Source: Blepharisma stoltei | Taxonomy: Eukaryota; Ciliophora; Heterotrichea; Heterotrichida; Blepharismidae | Assembly: GCA_914767885.1 (NCBI GenBank) | Contig: CAJZBQ010000057.1 | Coordinates: forward strand, 310,001 to 374,000 | Length of the DNA: 64,000 bases | Direction: 5' to 3' | Shown: positions 10,000 through 20,450 of the stretch, one piece after another | Numbering within the stretch: position 1 is the first letter of the stretch | Layout: each line of letters begins with the position of its first letter | The notes under the pieces: generated by a model | What the model was told of the DNA's origin: nothing | The model's database searches: none | Seen by the model: the letters and a program-made list of their open reading frames with translations, nothing else | Program-made: the position numbers and the translations under genes

Positions 10000-11120
10000 T
10001 TATTTTTCAATCCCAACTAAGCTCATCCCTGTGTCTATGTAGTTTACTTGTGTGTAGTCATCACATTTTTTGAAAAACACTGGAGCGCTGTATCTTTGAG
10101 CAATAAACTCTAGGTCTTGTCTGTAAATCATATGTATGTCTTTCAAAGACATTGAAAATTTGCCTTCTTTTTGGTCTTCGCTATAAATCCCTATTTTTAT
10201 GCCTAGAACATTAATAACTTTTCCATCTGAAACATCGAGTCGCATAGGATTCAATGGGTCTGTGAAATCTCTTAAAAAGTTATGTAGAGGGATTTCCAAA
10301 GTGACAAATTTCTTAATCCCCCTTCATGATCGAGCGATTCACTGTAAAAAATTCCTAAAAATTGGGAAAATTAATCCCCATCCTTGATCGAACGATTTTC
10401 ATATCATGCAAATTTTTATATATATAAAAAATAATTTTAAAATTCAAAATTTTAATTCAATAAGGAACAAATTAAAATTATACAGTTTAAAGGGGTAACC
10501 ATAAAATCAAAATATTAAAAATTGGTATTCTTATGAAATTAATTCAATTTTTTGCTGTAAAAATAATTATTAAATACTCATGACCCTCTTATTTAAAAGT
10601 ATATAAAAAAAATAGATATTTTTTTTTTATATATAAATTTTTTTTCCCAAAAATTATTTTTTAGCCCCCATCCTTGATCGAACGATGCTGAGCTGTTCGA
10701 TCAAGGATGGGAGGAGTTAGATTTATCAATAATATGAGCCTAATTTGAATATACTGTGTAGCTAGCCACACTAAATGGCTCTCTTAAGACAAGCTTCAAT
10801 TGATAGGGCTGCCCATCAGTTTTAATTGTTATCCGCATCCCATTAAAATGCTTGAATTTTGAAACAGCAACAGCTGCATTTATAATTTCAGCATATAAAG
10901 ATCCATTGTAGTCTAGCTCCTTCAGGTTTAAGAGTTCTCCTTCAAAAATCACTATATAATTTCTACATTCATTTCCTTTCATTTTCATAAGGGCTCTAGA
11001 GCTTGCGCCCATTCTATAATCAGTATCAATTTCTCAAAAAAATAAATCTGCTTCTTCTTGGAAATCAAATAGAAGAATATTTTTATCTTTTATTGCTCTT
11101 TCATATGCAGGCTCTGACAT
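10000..11120 (-). CDS. CIA30-domain protein (NDUFAF1-like), with 15-nt intron and MITE
   Basis: Start ATG 11120 (MSEPAYERAIKDKN). Removing the 15-nt intron (10740-10754) and the 404-bp element (10316-10719) gives 233 residues in one frame: ...ASYTAHIIDKSKKFVTLEIP.... The fold resembles complex I intermediate-associated protein 30: FEGELLNLKEL, GMRITIKTDGQPYQLKL, a strand ending in IPLHNFLRDF, then GIKIGIYSEDQKEGKFSMSL. CIA30 proteins help assemble mitochondrial complex I, but relatives exist elsewhere and no clear mitochondrial presequence is visible. TGA encodes Trp (LFFWEIDTDY). Confidence 0.7.
10316..10719. mobile_element. 404-bp MITE/IES, CCTTGATCGAACGAT family
   Basis: TTA-flanked (10313-10315, 10717-10719), with ends TCCCCCTTCATGATCG and the inverse GATCAAGGATGGGAGGAG. 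Near-identical in layout to 4184-4917 but without the GC palindrome. It interrupts the CIA30 gene between DKS and KKFV. Confidence 0.88.
10740..10754 (-). other. 15-nt spliceosomal intron
   Basis: On the minus strand GTATATTCAAATTAG, with GT..AG ends. It contains the only in-frame stop (TAG) between two halves of the CIA30 domain. Its length is a multiple of three, so removal gives SYT-AHI without a frame change. Heterotrich introns of this length are known in Blepharisma and Stentor. Confidence 0.85.
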
Positions 11121-11313
11121 ACTCAAACTATACTTCAATCCTACTTATTTTGTACTTTGGCGAAACTCTCCTGAATAATGATTGAAGATCTTGGAAAATA
11201 TCTTAGAAGAAGCCCTGGCCGAAAGACGTAGTCTTGAAAAAGCAGACCTGAAGTTGCGAAGCATAATTTTTATGAATAATTCCCCTATTAAGCATTTAAA
11301 ATTGAACTTTTTA

Positions 11314-14300
11314 TTATTTTTTACATATATCTGTAATGCAAACAGGAGATTTGGAATATACAGTTCTCCGAAATGATTGACTGTTTGACTCATATGCTCT
11401 GTGCTTTATTTCAATTTCAGGTGGTGCCAAGGTCAGCTCTGGAGTTTTAACTTGTTGCTTTCTCAACAAATGCATCAGTCCTGTCCCTTGCAAATGCTCA
11501 GTTTGGATAGGAGATGCATTTCTAATAACGCTCATAGCTGCAAGTCTTCCTGGTTTCCTCAAATTTTCTTTAAAAATGTTCTCTGAAGAATGGCTTCTGC
11601 TTGACTGTTCATCAAAATTAAATTTTACTACATACCCATTAACAACAGTCCCTGGGTTGCTATTTTTCTCAACTTGTGAAGATTTAATAGGCGGCCTTGG
11701 AATTCTTCTTTTAGACAAAAGTGTAACTTGTTCTTTTTTTGGCTTTGTCCTCAAAGAATTTTCTAAAATTTTAATTTTCTCTTTCTTTTTGATTTTCGGC
11801 TTTTTTACAACAATTTCCACTTCAAATTCTTCAGCAGCGCTTTGTGAGCTCTCAACACTATCACTATCACTGTCCATGCCATCATCACAAATATCTTCAG
11901 ACAGAATTTGGTTCCACAAGTCTTCTTGATCAAAAATTTGTTCTTGAAAAGTCTCGTCGCTTTGAAAATCTGAATCCTCTATAGTTGGGTATTCAATGCT
12001 ACTAGGTGCTTGTTTAGCTTCAGGGTTGAAAAACTTCGTTACAATGTGCTTGGAAAAATCTGATTTTTGGGTCTCAATTTCTTTAAGAAATGTCGAGATA
12101 TAAACCAAATTTTTTACAAAAATTTTTATGGACACAAAATTTAAGCAGACTTTGGCGAGCTCAACTCCAAGAGATTCATAGTGAAAAGGCTCCATATGGC
12201 AGCTTATTCTATCGTCTTCAAAGGGCTCAAGAGTTTCTGGGCCATAAAATGAGGCTTCAATTGTGTAGCTGTTAATGATTTTAAACTGCCTAAATACCAC
12301 AATTCTTGCTGTGGATTCTTTGCTTTTTTCCATTTTGAATCGAGAGTCATTATAAGAAAAAAACTGGTTCTTCTCCATTAAAATTGGCACCATTCTGGCT
12401 AATAAGTTTTTTCTTTTATCGGAAGATTCATAAGATTTTATAGAGCAGCCATACATGAAAACATTTCGTTTAGTGGAATGGCCATGCAAGTCACAATATA
12501 ACATAACTTCATGAGTTTCTGAAAAACTCTGCAACATTTTTTTGGTGTAAAAAATAGTTGGGTGGAGTATTTTATTTGGATTAAGCCATCTTCTATTTAA
12601 ATCTACTCCAAGCAGTGAAGACCGAGTTTTCCCATATCTTACTCCATCAGGATTTAGCATAGGAACTAGCCTAAAGACATAATGGCTTCTTAATATGCTG
12701 GCTTCTTTCGAATCTCCTAGTAAAAAATCAAGAAACCCTTTCATCATATAAGAAGAAACTGTTTCTCCTGAATGAACTCTGCTGGTAATGACGATCCCTT
12801 TTTTGTGTTTATGCTCAGATTTGAGTGGAGTTGATAGCTGAGATGGCTTGTCAACTCTACTTCTCCTTCGTTTTATAAGCCTTCTTGCTTCATCACTAAT
12901 ATCCCAACTGTACATTTCTTCTGTGAAAGGTATATAAGATTCTATATTTTCAGTTATTGTTACCATATAGCATGCATTTCCAGCTATTGTTGAGCACAAA
13001 CTGTCAACTCTTGCAATATTTGGGCTACTTTCTTTAACTTTATCCAAATAATTTGTAAGATCTTGATAAGAATAAGGTTGTGAATAGCAAAAATAGACCT
13101 TATCTCCAGGCTTTTCATATACATAAAATGGCGTATGGCGACCGACCCACCCTCTCTCAGTGGTGGTTACCCATGTATATCGGGGCATGGTTTTTGGAGC
13201 CAGGAATTAGCCCAACAACGTCTGGGACCTCGAAGCGAGAGGCCTAAGCGCGAGAGCCGCTGTTTTTGCGACCAGACCCATGGGCAGTTATTCGTGACTT
13301 CTTTTTGCCAGCAGCGCTCAGCCCAGTGAGTGCCCGAAATGAGGCAGGGTGTGAATTACCTGCCTAAGCTGCTCTAGTGGCTCGCCCCGAATGGCGAAAG
13401 CTATTGAGTTCTTTCTCGGGATGACCGGAAAAGAGGGGAGGCGAGTTAGACACCAAAACGGGGGTCTCTCCAGTTGAAAAGGTGCCCTTCAATGGGCAGA
13501 TCTGGCGGACGACGAAGCGGAGTTGGCGTAAACTTAGGCGACGATCCAAGTTGGAAATGGAGGTGGTCAGCAAAGCCGGTATGAGACGGCCCTTGACAAT
13601 ACCTCTACCGAGAAACCGGGGGTTTCGGCCCGGGCTTGGTGAACGCTCTGCCACCACACGGGAAACCGTGGCATGCGACCTCGACGTAGTAGGGACCTTA
13701 AATACCCAGCGTAATCTAATCTTAATCTCCAGGCTTTTCAAACGTATAGCAAAAGGTCAGCGTGTAATATTTTCCATCAGTGTTTTCTGCAGTTTTAGAT
13801 CCTTCATAAATTTGATGCTGATTTGGGTAATAAGCAACATTAAAACCTGCTCTTTTTCATTGATTTCCGTTCAGCTTACTTTTCGTCAAAGGCAGCATAC
13901 CGTCATTATACAGGGATTCATATTTTCCTAATTCTCCCCGGATAGCGAGCAAAATTTTTCTAATGGCTAAGAAAAGGGATTAATTTGTTTTTTTATTATA
14001 TTATTTGTAAAAATTTTATATTAAAACATTTTTGCTTACTAAAGGGGAGTAAGTTAATGATATTAAACTTCACCGTTACAGGCTTCTTGTTCTTCACACT
14101 AAAATAGTACCATTGCGAACTAATTCTCTCCGAGTCACTCTCTAATATAAGATTATATTCATTTTCTGCGAGCCGAATTGCTTTCCTTAAATTCCCACTT
14201 TCAAACTTACTATTAAATCTGAGAAAAGAATCAGCTGGGACTTCGAGTGTGTAGTCACAATCCCATGTAGGTTCTGGAGTATAATATTTCAAGTTCAAAT

Positions 14301-14682
14301 AAGCTTCTTTATCAAAAAGGGGCGCTGACTTAAGCTCTTTCTTTAACTTTGAAGTCAGTGGGAGGTGGCCATCGTGAATAAAACCAGTATTTGATTTAAA
14401 AGAACTATCTGTTTTTTTGTGGACTATTGGCTCATCTGCAAATCTCGCCTTTGAATCGTATACTAAAATACCGTCATATTCGCATCTGAAGTGTTTGGTT
14501 TTTAATTTATTTAGTCTCTTTTTAGGGTTTTCTTTATAAGAATATACATTTGGATCAATATCATAACGGATTGTTTCCTTGGGTGAGCCGTAAGACCATA
14601 AGCAATCTTCTGTGCTGCTTGAGTCAGAGTTTTTAGAAATATCTTCAGTGTTCAGGCGTAAGGTAATTGGCATCACTTTCAT
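11314..14682 (-). CDS. AGBL/Nna1-type cytosolic carboxypeptidase (M14), twice interrupted
   Basis: Removing 13932-14052 and 13118-13740 restores 874 residues from ATG 14682 (MKVMPITLRL). The N-terminal AGBL beta domain reads FNSKFESGNLRKAIRL, SQWYYFSVKN, KFNIINLGKYESLYNDGM, then NQWKRAGFNVAYYPN and CYTFEKPGDKVYFCYSQPY. The M14 catalytic domain has the zinc motif RVHSGETVSSY, NPDGV, DLNRRW, the third zinc ligand in YCDLHGHS, and the general base in TIEASFYG. Family members shorten polyglutamate chains on tubulin, which fits a ciliate. A Lys/Ser-rich tail of ~250 residues follows. Both insertions fall in the N-terminal domain. The conserved Trp of NQWKRAG is TGA. Confidence 0.92.
13118..13724 (+). 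mobile_element. SINE-like retroposon, family A (607 bp, most GC-rich)
   Basis: Flanked by the perfect 16-bp duplication ATCTCCAGGCTTTTCA (13102-13117, 13725-13740), which is part of the host codons FEKPGD. It starts TATACATAAAATGGCG, holds gggggtttcggcccggg, and ends in a short TAATCTAATCTTA tail. The open frames on either strand inside it are composition artefacts. Confidence 0.9.
13932..14052. mobile_element. 121-bp TAA-flanked IES with CTCCCC inverted repeat
   Basis: TAA at 13929-13931 and 14050-14052. Ends TTCTCCCCGGATAGCGAGC and inverse GCTTACTAAAGGGGAG. Removal joins KFNIINL to GKYESLYNDGM, a recognisable AGBL block. The frame changes by one, so the ORF is broken without excision. It looks like a shortened relative of the larger MITEs. 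Confidence 0.85.
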
Positions 14683-14849
14683 TATTGTCTTTTTCAATAA
14701 ATTTAACTATTTATTTCATAACAATTTAAACAGAGAAATTTCAACAAAAATACACTTTGGAGATTTGGGTTTTGAGACAAGTAATTGTTGATTTATTAAA
14801 ATTAGGTAAAATTAGAAATCATCTTGAGAATTATAAAATTAAAGTAAAA

Positions 14850-15252
14850 ATGTCTTATTCGAGAGGCTATGATTGAGTTTGAGAATGATGATATAATCCG
14901 ACTCCTACTACTGAGGTCAATGAACAAACTGATTTATTGAGTTTAATTTAATAGGTTACTCTTCAAGATCCATTCCCTGATTGCTTCAACTTGGACTAAC
15001 AGCTTTGATTAACTGTAGATGAAACAAGTCTAATCGCCGATTTGTTTCTGTCCCCAAGTCTCTTAGGACCTCTCTTTCTGCACCAACCTCAGTCTAGAAT
15101 ACTTATAGTCAGTGTCACTGACTATATCTTCAAGCTGAGACCTCACTGAGCTCAGTTGTAGAACGGTGGCCATACCCCTAATTGCCATTTTCAATTGTGT
15201 ATTGAGTTATATGTATTTCATAGCTATATTTCTAAAATTTAATAAAGATTAA
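14850..15252 (+). CDS. Possible small Trp-rich protein, interrupted by a retroposon
   Basis: ATG at 14850 begins MSYSRGYDWVWEWWYNPTP, with four TGA codons in ten. The frame stays open to 14943, and a family A remnant lies between TATTGAGTT repeats (14935-14943, 15200-15208). The join keeps the frame (offset 265 bp) and continues ...TDLLSYMYFIAIFLKFNKD to TAA 15250. About 45 residues. No homologue recognised. The high TGA density could be chance in non-coding DNA, but frame continuity across the duplication argues for a gene or a first exon. Confidence 0.3.
14944..15199 (-). mobile_element. Degenerate SINE-like retroposon, family A
   Basis: In minus orientation it starts ACACAATTGAAAATGGCAA, like the family A 5' end, and is more GC-rich than its surroundings. 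Direct repeats TATTGAGTT flank it (14935-14943, 15200-15208). The body is diverged. Confidence 0.55.
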
Positions 15253-16068
15253 CAATAAGACAAGACTTTAAAAAAATTGATCAATCCTAATTCTTCATAA
15301 ATATACGAAATTTAATTTAAGAGATAATTTTGATAAATTATAGCACAAAGATTTGACTATTAAACTATGATAATTCTTTTTCAAATAAAAAAGTGATGTT
15401 TACACAAAATCTCAAATTTTTCATAGGCTCCATTTATTGAAATTAAGCCTATAAAGCAATTTACGTAATTATACTTTTCTAATAATTTTGAAGAGAAAGA
15501 CATCCATTCCTTTAATAGACACATCAAAATCTTCAACAAAAAAGATTTAAATGAAATGCTGTTAATCAAGCAGTCGACGATAGAATAGTTATTTATGTAA
15601 ATTCAATAAAGCAAAACTGAAGTTATAATATCCATCTCAAATTTATTTAATTTAATTTTATTTATATCACCCAAAGTGATTTAAAATTTAGTAAACTTGA
15701 ATCAGTAAATTAAAGAGAACGTTCCAGAAAACTTTATTTAGCTTAATTCTAAAAATTTTTATCTATAAACATTCTCTTATTTTTATAAAAATTATTATGC
15801 TATCTTTATATTTTTTCTGCAGATTATCTTTATATTATACTAATTTTGATTTAGTTTAATTTATAAAAGCTTTTAGTAAGAACTTAAGAAAAAATTCCAA
15901 TATATTATATAAAGCTACAATGTTATCCTTAAATATTCCTGTGTTTAGCTTTGCTTCTTTCTTCTTCTCTATTCAATTTCCCTTAATAATTCTTTTAAAC
16001 TCTTGCTCACTCCACTTTTTTTGCCCAATCTATCATATTTCTTATTGAAAAACAGCTAGTAATTTTAC
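15253..16068. other. AT-rich spacer
   Basis: About 0.8 kb before the first membrane-protein gene. A 62-codon minus-strand frame (15381-15569) is too AT-biased to support. I see no RNA gene or repeat. Confidence 0.4.
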
Positions 16069-16905
16069 ATGACAATCGACGAAAAGACCTTTAGCACCCT
16101 ACACGCATTAAAAATCTCAATTTGGGTTGGTATTTTTGTAGGTACTATCACCTTCGGATGCGGATGTGATAAAATTATCTCAAGTTATACAGCTTCCATT
16201 ATACCGCTTATAGCAGCTTTTATCATCCTCCCTATAACAGTTCACATGCTACTCTACCGTGTTTGTCCGAATATGCGAACACTTTCAAAACAAATCATTA
16301 TTGCTTCTGTATACAACTTGGCCTGCGCCGCAATTATTTTTGCATTTCTGGGCTGCTTGCTTCTGGACGAAGCAATTGACATACCATGGGCTGCAGTTTT
16401 TGCACCAGTATGGTATGGGATGGCAATCCTCTTATTATTTATAATTTTTATGTTCCCTGGGCTCATTCAAAGCGGTAACAACAGAGCTGCATTTCTGATG
16501 TGCACATGGTGGATTGGCGTCATGGCTTTGACAATCTTGTGGGTTTGTCACCTGGATCATGGAACCCCTAGCTTGTTTATATACTGCTGGATTCCTGTGC
16601 TTTGTTCAGTTTTTACTCATATAATTGCATATGCGAGAGAAAGAATAATACTTAGAAGAGCAAACCCTGATTTGCCGTTCAAATCGAGAGAATTATTCTG
16701 TGTATTTATATTGATACCTTTCAGCTTTGTGACTATGATGAAACTTTATGTGCTAACATGGCTGCCGGCGTTGTTCTTAATTATCCCGATTGCGAAGCTT
16801 ATGGTTATCTGGCTGTTTTTGGAAGAGAAGGCTCACTGGGGTTGGTGCAAGGGCTGTTGCGAAAGTAGAGAAGGGAAAGAGAAAAAATATGAATCAGTTT
16901 CTTAA
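16069..16905 (+). CDS. Polytopic membrane protein, tandem copy 1
   Basis: 278 residues, uninterrupted, with about eight hydrophobic segments and short polar loops. It begins MTIDEKTFSTLHALKIS. Landmarks shared with the next two genes are TFGCGCDKI, FLGCLLLDEAIDIPW and FAPVWYGMAILL in the middle, and VIWLFLEEKAHWGW before a basic tail. I do not recognise the family with confidence. The PW..VF.P.WYG block recalls TMEM185-like proteins. Function unknown; location is membrane. First member of a three-gene tandem array at 16.1-20.4 kb. Confidence 0.75.
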   Translation: MTIDEKTFSTLHALKISIWVGIFVGTITFGCGCDKIISSYTASIIPLIAAFIILPITVHMLLYRVCPNMRTLSKQIIIASVYNLACAAIIFAFLGCLLLDEAIDIPWAAVFAPVWYGMAILLLFIIFMFPGLIQSGNNRAAFLMCTWWIGVMALTILWVCHLDHGTPSLFIYCWIPVLCSVFTHIIAYARERIILRRANPDLPFKSRELFCVFILIPFSFVTMMKLYVLTWLPALFLIIPIAKLMVIWLFLEEKAHWGWCKGCCESREGKEKKYESVS

Positions 16906-17155
16906 TTAAGTAGGTAATATTTTAACATAAACAGTTTCTATAATTAACAAGATTTATTTGCAATTTATATATTATATAAACGCAAAACTTCTTAATAGAA
17001 TAACTGAATCTGTCATGTGTTCAGCTTATATTTTCAGCAATTAAGTGAATAATTAATAATTTCTCGATATTCTTCATTTCAAAATTTTAAAAGCTTTTTC
17101 CAAATTCAGACAGAAAATTAAGCTTTAAACTTAAATAATTATCTTAGTCTATCAT

Positions 17156-17620
17156 ATACATAAAAATGGCGACAGCGTGCCACCCGACCTCTCAAACTCT
17201 TTTCGTCAACACCTGCGGGCAACTGCCCAGTGGTGGCGATTTAGGTGGAAAGGGGTTGGTAACCCTTTGTGTATATCGGGCTAGGTTTTACTTGGGCCCT
17301 ACGGAGCTAATTCGTGGGACTCAGACTTTTATCTCCAGAACAACCATTGGAAAGGGCAAGACCGGCGACAGTCCCGAGAGGAAGCTAATTCTCTCGAACA
17401 GGACTCAAGATGTGGCATTTGTCTAACGAGAGAAGCTGGGAGTTTCGACCCAGGTGGTTGGCCCTTAGGCTCCAGGAGCCATGGAAGTCAAGACTGGCCA
17501 GTGCGAATCCTTTGTTTGCGGCAACAAGGAGGGTGTCCACCGGGGTGCCGCGGATGCGATGAGTGTGTAGGAGTAGAAATCCCCGGCTCTGCTAGGCGAA
17601 CGGCGTTAATTAACATTAGC
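17156..17620 (+). mobile_element. SINE-like retroposon, family A (intergenic, intact ends)
   Basis: 465 bp with a perfect 15-bp duplication ATCTTAGTCTATCAT (17141-17155, 17621-17635). It starts ATACATAAAAATGGCGACA and has gggagtttcgacccagg in the middle. It sits between membrane-protein genes 1 and 2, so here it breaks no coding frame. A good reference copy for the family ends. Confidence 0.9.
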
Positions 17621-17730
17621 ATCTTAGTCTATCATTATTAAGTATACTGAGCTATGATTCTTAAGTTTTTAATCTTATGCTTTAGAGGCTAAATATGCAA
17701 AAAACGAATATAAAAGCTTAAAAATTTAAT

Positions 17731-18543
17731 ATGATAATTGTTCAAGGCACACTTGTTACACTTCAAGCTCTGAAACTCGGAATATGGGTATCCTTACTTG
17801 TAGGAGTCCTCACACTAGGCTGTGCATGTGATGAAATCATCCCAAGCTTTGCAGTCTCTATCATTCCATTTATAATTGCTCTCACAATCGTCCCAATTTT
17901 GATTCATGTCTTCCTGAACTTTTTATCTCAAGGTGCAAACTTATTTGCAAAACCAATCTTACTATTCTGGGCCTATGCTATTTCAGTCTCACTTATCGTA
18001 TTTACGATCCTAGGGAGCTTATCACTTGACGGTGTCCTTAACCTCTCACTCACAATTGTTTTCAGCCCTCTTTGGTTCGCACTTGCCTGTTTCTTTCTAT
18101 TTTCAGTATTTATCGCTGAAGTGCTTGTAGAAAATGACTATAAAAGAGTGTCTGTTTTATTATTTACATGGACAATCGCGCTTTACATTTTTTCATTTAT
18201 GTGGATGGGGCATATAACCAACAAGTCCCCAGGGATTTTTGCGTTTGTGCTGACTCCTATTTATGTCGCGAATCTGATTCACATAATCATGTATGTAAAC
18301 GAGCTTGTGAACATGAAAAGAACTTTAGGGACAGTAAATATCAATACTCAAGAACTGCTGTGCATTTTGATGCTCCCTTGTTTTGCAGCTCTGCTGATGG
18401 TTAAAATCTACACAGCGCCTTGAATCCCTGCTTTGACACTTGTAGGGCAATTTGCTGCAGTTTTGATATTCTGCTTTTATAAAGATGCACAAAGCATATG
18501 GGTCAGAAATGATAATAAAAACAGTTACGAGACGATTTCTTAA
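17731..18543 (+). CDS. Polytopic membrane protein, tandem copy 2
   Basis: 270 residues starting MIIVQGTLVTLQALKL, paralogous to the genes at 16069 and 18623 (LGCACDEIIPS, ILGSLSLDGVLNLSL, PLWFALACFFLF). The only in-frame TGA (18421) is Trp in YTAPWIPALTL, aligned with the Trp of copy 1 VLTWLPAL. It ends ...NDNKNSYETIS, like the KKYESVS end of copy 1. Uninterrupted. Function unknown. Confidence 0.75.
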
Positions 18544-18622
18544 TTAAGTAATTTATATATTTTTATAAAGGGTAACTTTAATCTAATCTAAGTCTATATG
18601 CGTTTTTCACTATAAAAAATTT

Positions 18623-20411
18623 ATGACAATAGATTCGGGGAGTATAAGGACACTTCACGCGCTCAAATTGACGACCTGGGTAGCGCTTTTTGTGGGTAGC
18701 ATCTTATTCGGGTGTGCTTGTAGCGGCTGAATACCTAGCTACACAGCTTCTGTCGTCCCGATTGCAATCGCTTTAATATTGTTCCCGATTATAGTTAATG
18801 TGGCTGTAAATAGCCTCGATATGTATGTGAAGAGGATTTCTAAACATAGCTTTATATTAACTATAGATAACGCTCCTTAATAGTTTTCTATATAGGCGAT
18901 TGAGGTAGTGCTGAAGTGCTTTTGCATTCATTGCTAAATAGCGATTTAAACAAGAAGCACTTATAAAGTTATGCCTATGGTTCAAATTTCATCGAAGAAC
19001 TATAAAAAATTGCTTTTTTAATAATTTAAATTAAATAAAGATAGGCATTGAGATATATTCTGTAGGAATTTAGTCTAAAGTTCCATTTTCAATTTTTATT
19101 TGGTTCGTCAAATAAGTTGACTCGACAAAGCCTGGCGAGAAAATGGAGCGAGCACAACAAAAATCCTGGGTTCATAAGGTAAGAATTTGTCAGATTTTAT
19201 AGTATCAAGCTTCGGAAAATAATATTAAACGTACTGCTATTAATTCTAATTAACTTTTATTTTTTTAAGCGATTCATCACTTTAAACTTAGCTTTCATTA
19301 AAATTTAAACTATTTTACTATATCCCTATGATCAGGGGCATATAGATCAATTATGACAAAGCACATATATAAATCTATTAAGATTCGTGATCTATGAGAA
19401 ATTTAATGGCTGCACATAATTATAAAACAACCAAAATGCCCAATTGAGTAAAGCTATGACGCCTTTTTATAATTATAAAGAGGATTACTAAACAGATTCT
19501 GCTTTCCTGTGCATATAACCTCTCCCTATCATGACTGATTTTTGCATTTTTGGGCTGCTTACTTTTAGACGAAGCTATCGACATTCCTTGGGTATTTGTG
19601 TTCGCGCCAGCTTGGTATGGGTTTGCAATTATCTTTTTGTTCACGGTTTACATGGCTCCTGGCATGATTCAGAAAAAATATTATAGAGCGCTATTATTGA
19701 TATTTGCATATTGAGTTTCATAAAAAAAAATGGCATCATTCGATTATCCAGGTCTCCCAATCGGAAATTCATGATGCTGAGTCTTAAGCGAATTCGTTAG
19801 GAAAGCAAGAGCCAACGATGCGCCGTAGATAACTGACCACTGGAAATGGATTTTATGGAAGTGTACTTCCTGAAGGCTGAGACCTTTAGGTTGTCTAGCA
19901 GACCAATTAGATTGTGCTCGAGCGCAAAAAGCACGGCTGTCTTAGATCAAAAATCGTAAGTATCCACATTGGTGATCTTCTATAGATAAGCAGTGAGCAT
20001 GTATCCCTTAGACTTATAGTTAACATGCATGCATACTGGGTTGCATTGCTGGTTTTCAGCATTTTGTGGATATGCAACATAGAGTACGACAATCCTAATA
20101 ACTTTCTTTATGCATGGATACCTGTTGCCGCAGTGCTTGTTTTGCATTTTGTTACTTATATGAAAGAAAGGATTCAGTATAGAAAAACTCATCCCAACGA
20201 AGGCTTCCATACGACCGAGTTTTTCTATGCTATTCTTTCATTGCTGCAGCTCACTGTTATGCTGACACTCCAAATGGAAGTTCTTACCTGGGTTCCTTCT
20301 TTTGTCTTAACAGCACCACTGGTAAAAGCAATGGTGATTTGGCTTTACCTCGAAGAAAAATCGTATTGGGGTTGGGGACAGTCTGGAAATAAAGGAAAAG
20401 AGTATAAATAA
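18623..20411 (+). CDS. Polytopic membrane protein, tandem copy 3, interrupted twice
   Basis: ATG 18623 (MTIDSGSIRTLHALKLTTW). Deleting 648 bp at 18847-19494 and 325 bp at 19718-20042 gives one 271-residue frame colinear with copies 1 and 2. Landmarks: LFGCACSGWIPSYTAS, ...KRIS/T-KQILLSCAYNL, FLGCLLLDEAIDIPW, FAPAWYGFA, IFAYW-VALLVFS, and VIWLYLEEKSYWGWG. Both junctions fall in direct repeats, and the restored length matches the paralogues (270, 278). TGA codes Trp in CSGWIPS, LSWLIFA and FAYW. The uncut sequence has many stops, so it would look like a pseudogene without DNA elimination. Confidence 0.8.
18847..19477. mobile_element. Unclassified 631-bp insertion with 17-bp duplication
   Basis: Flanked by AAGAGGATTTCTAAACA (18830-18846) and AAGAGGATTACTAAACA (19478-19494). 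Unlike families A-C it is AT-rich, has no visible terminal inverted repeat and resembles no other element here. The long duplication points to retroposition. Short inner inverted words (…gattcgtgatctatgag…) are weak. Confidence 0.7.
19718..20030 (+). mobile_element. SINE-like retroposon, family A-like, 313 bp
   Basis: Direct repeat GCATATTGAGTT / GCATACTGGGTT (19706-19717, 20031-20042). The 5' end TCATAAAAAAAAATGGCATC matches the family A start. The join restores FAYW-VALLVFS in membrane-protein copy 3. Confidence 0.78.
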
Positions 20412-20450
20412 GATAAATTTGGTATGCATCTAAAATTTTAATCCATAAAT

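Noticed and set aside
13364-13931. Long open frames of 125 and 149 codons on both strands
   Set aside because: They lie within or across the edges of the family A retroposon and flanking AGBL codons. GC-rich non-coding sequence lacks stops by chance, and neither strand resembles a protein family.
19150-19190. Possible tRNA-like TTC arm (ctgggttcataagg) in the 631-bp insertion
   Set aside because: No matching acceptor, D or anticodon arms could be folded around it. I found no tRNA or rRNA gene in the window.
18623-20411. Membrane-protein copy 3 as a pseudogene
   Set aside because: After precise deletion of two insertions the frame is intact with no other stop or shift, and the length matches its paralogues.
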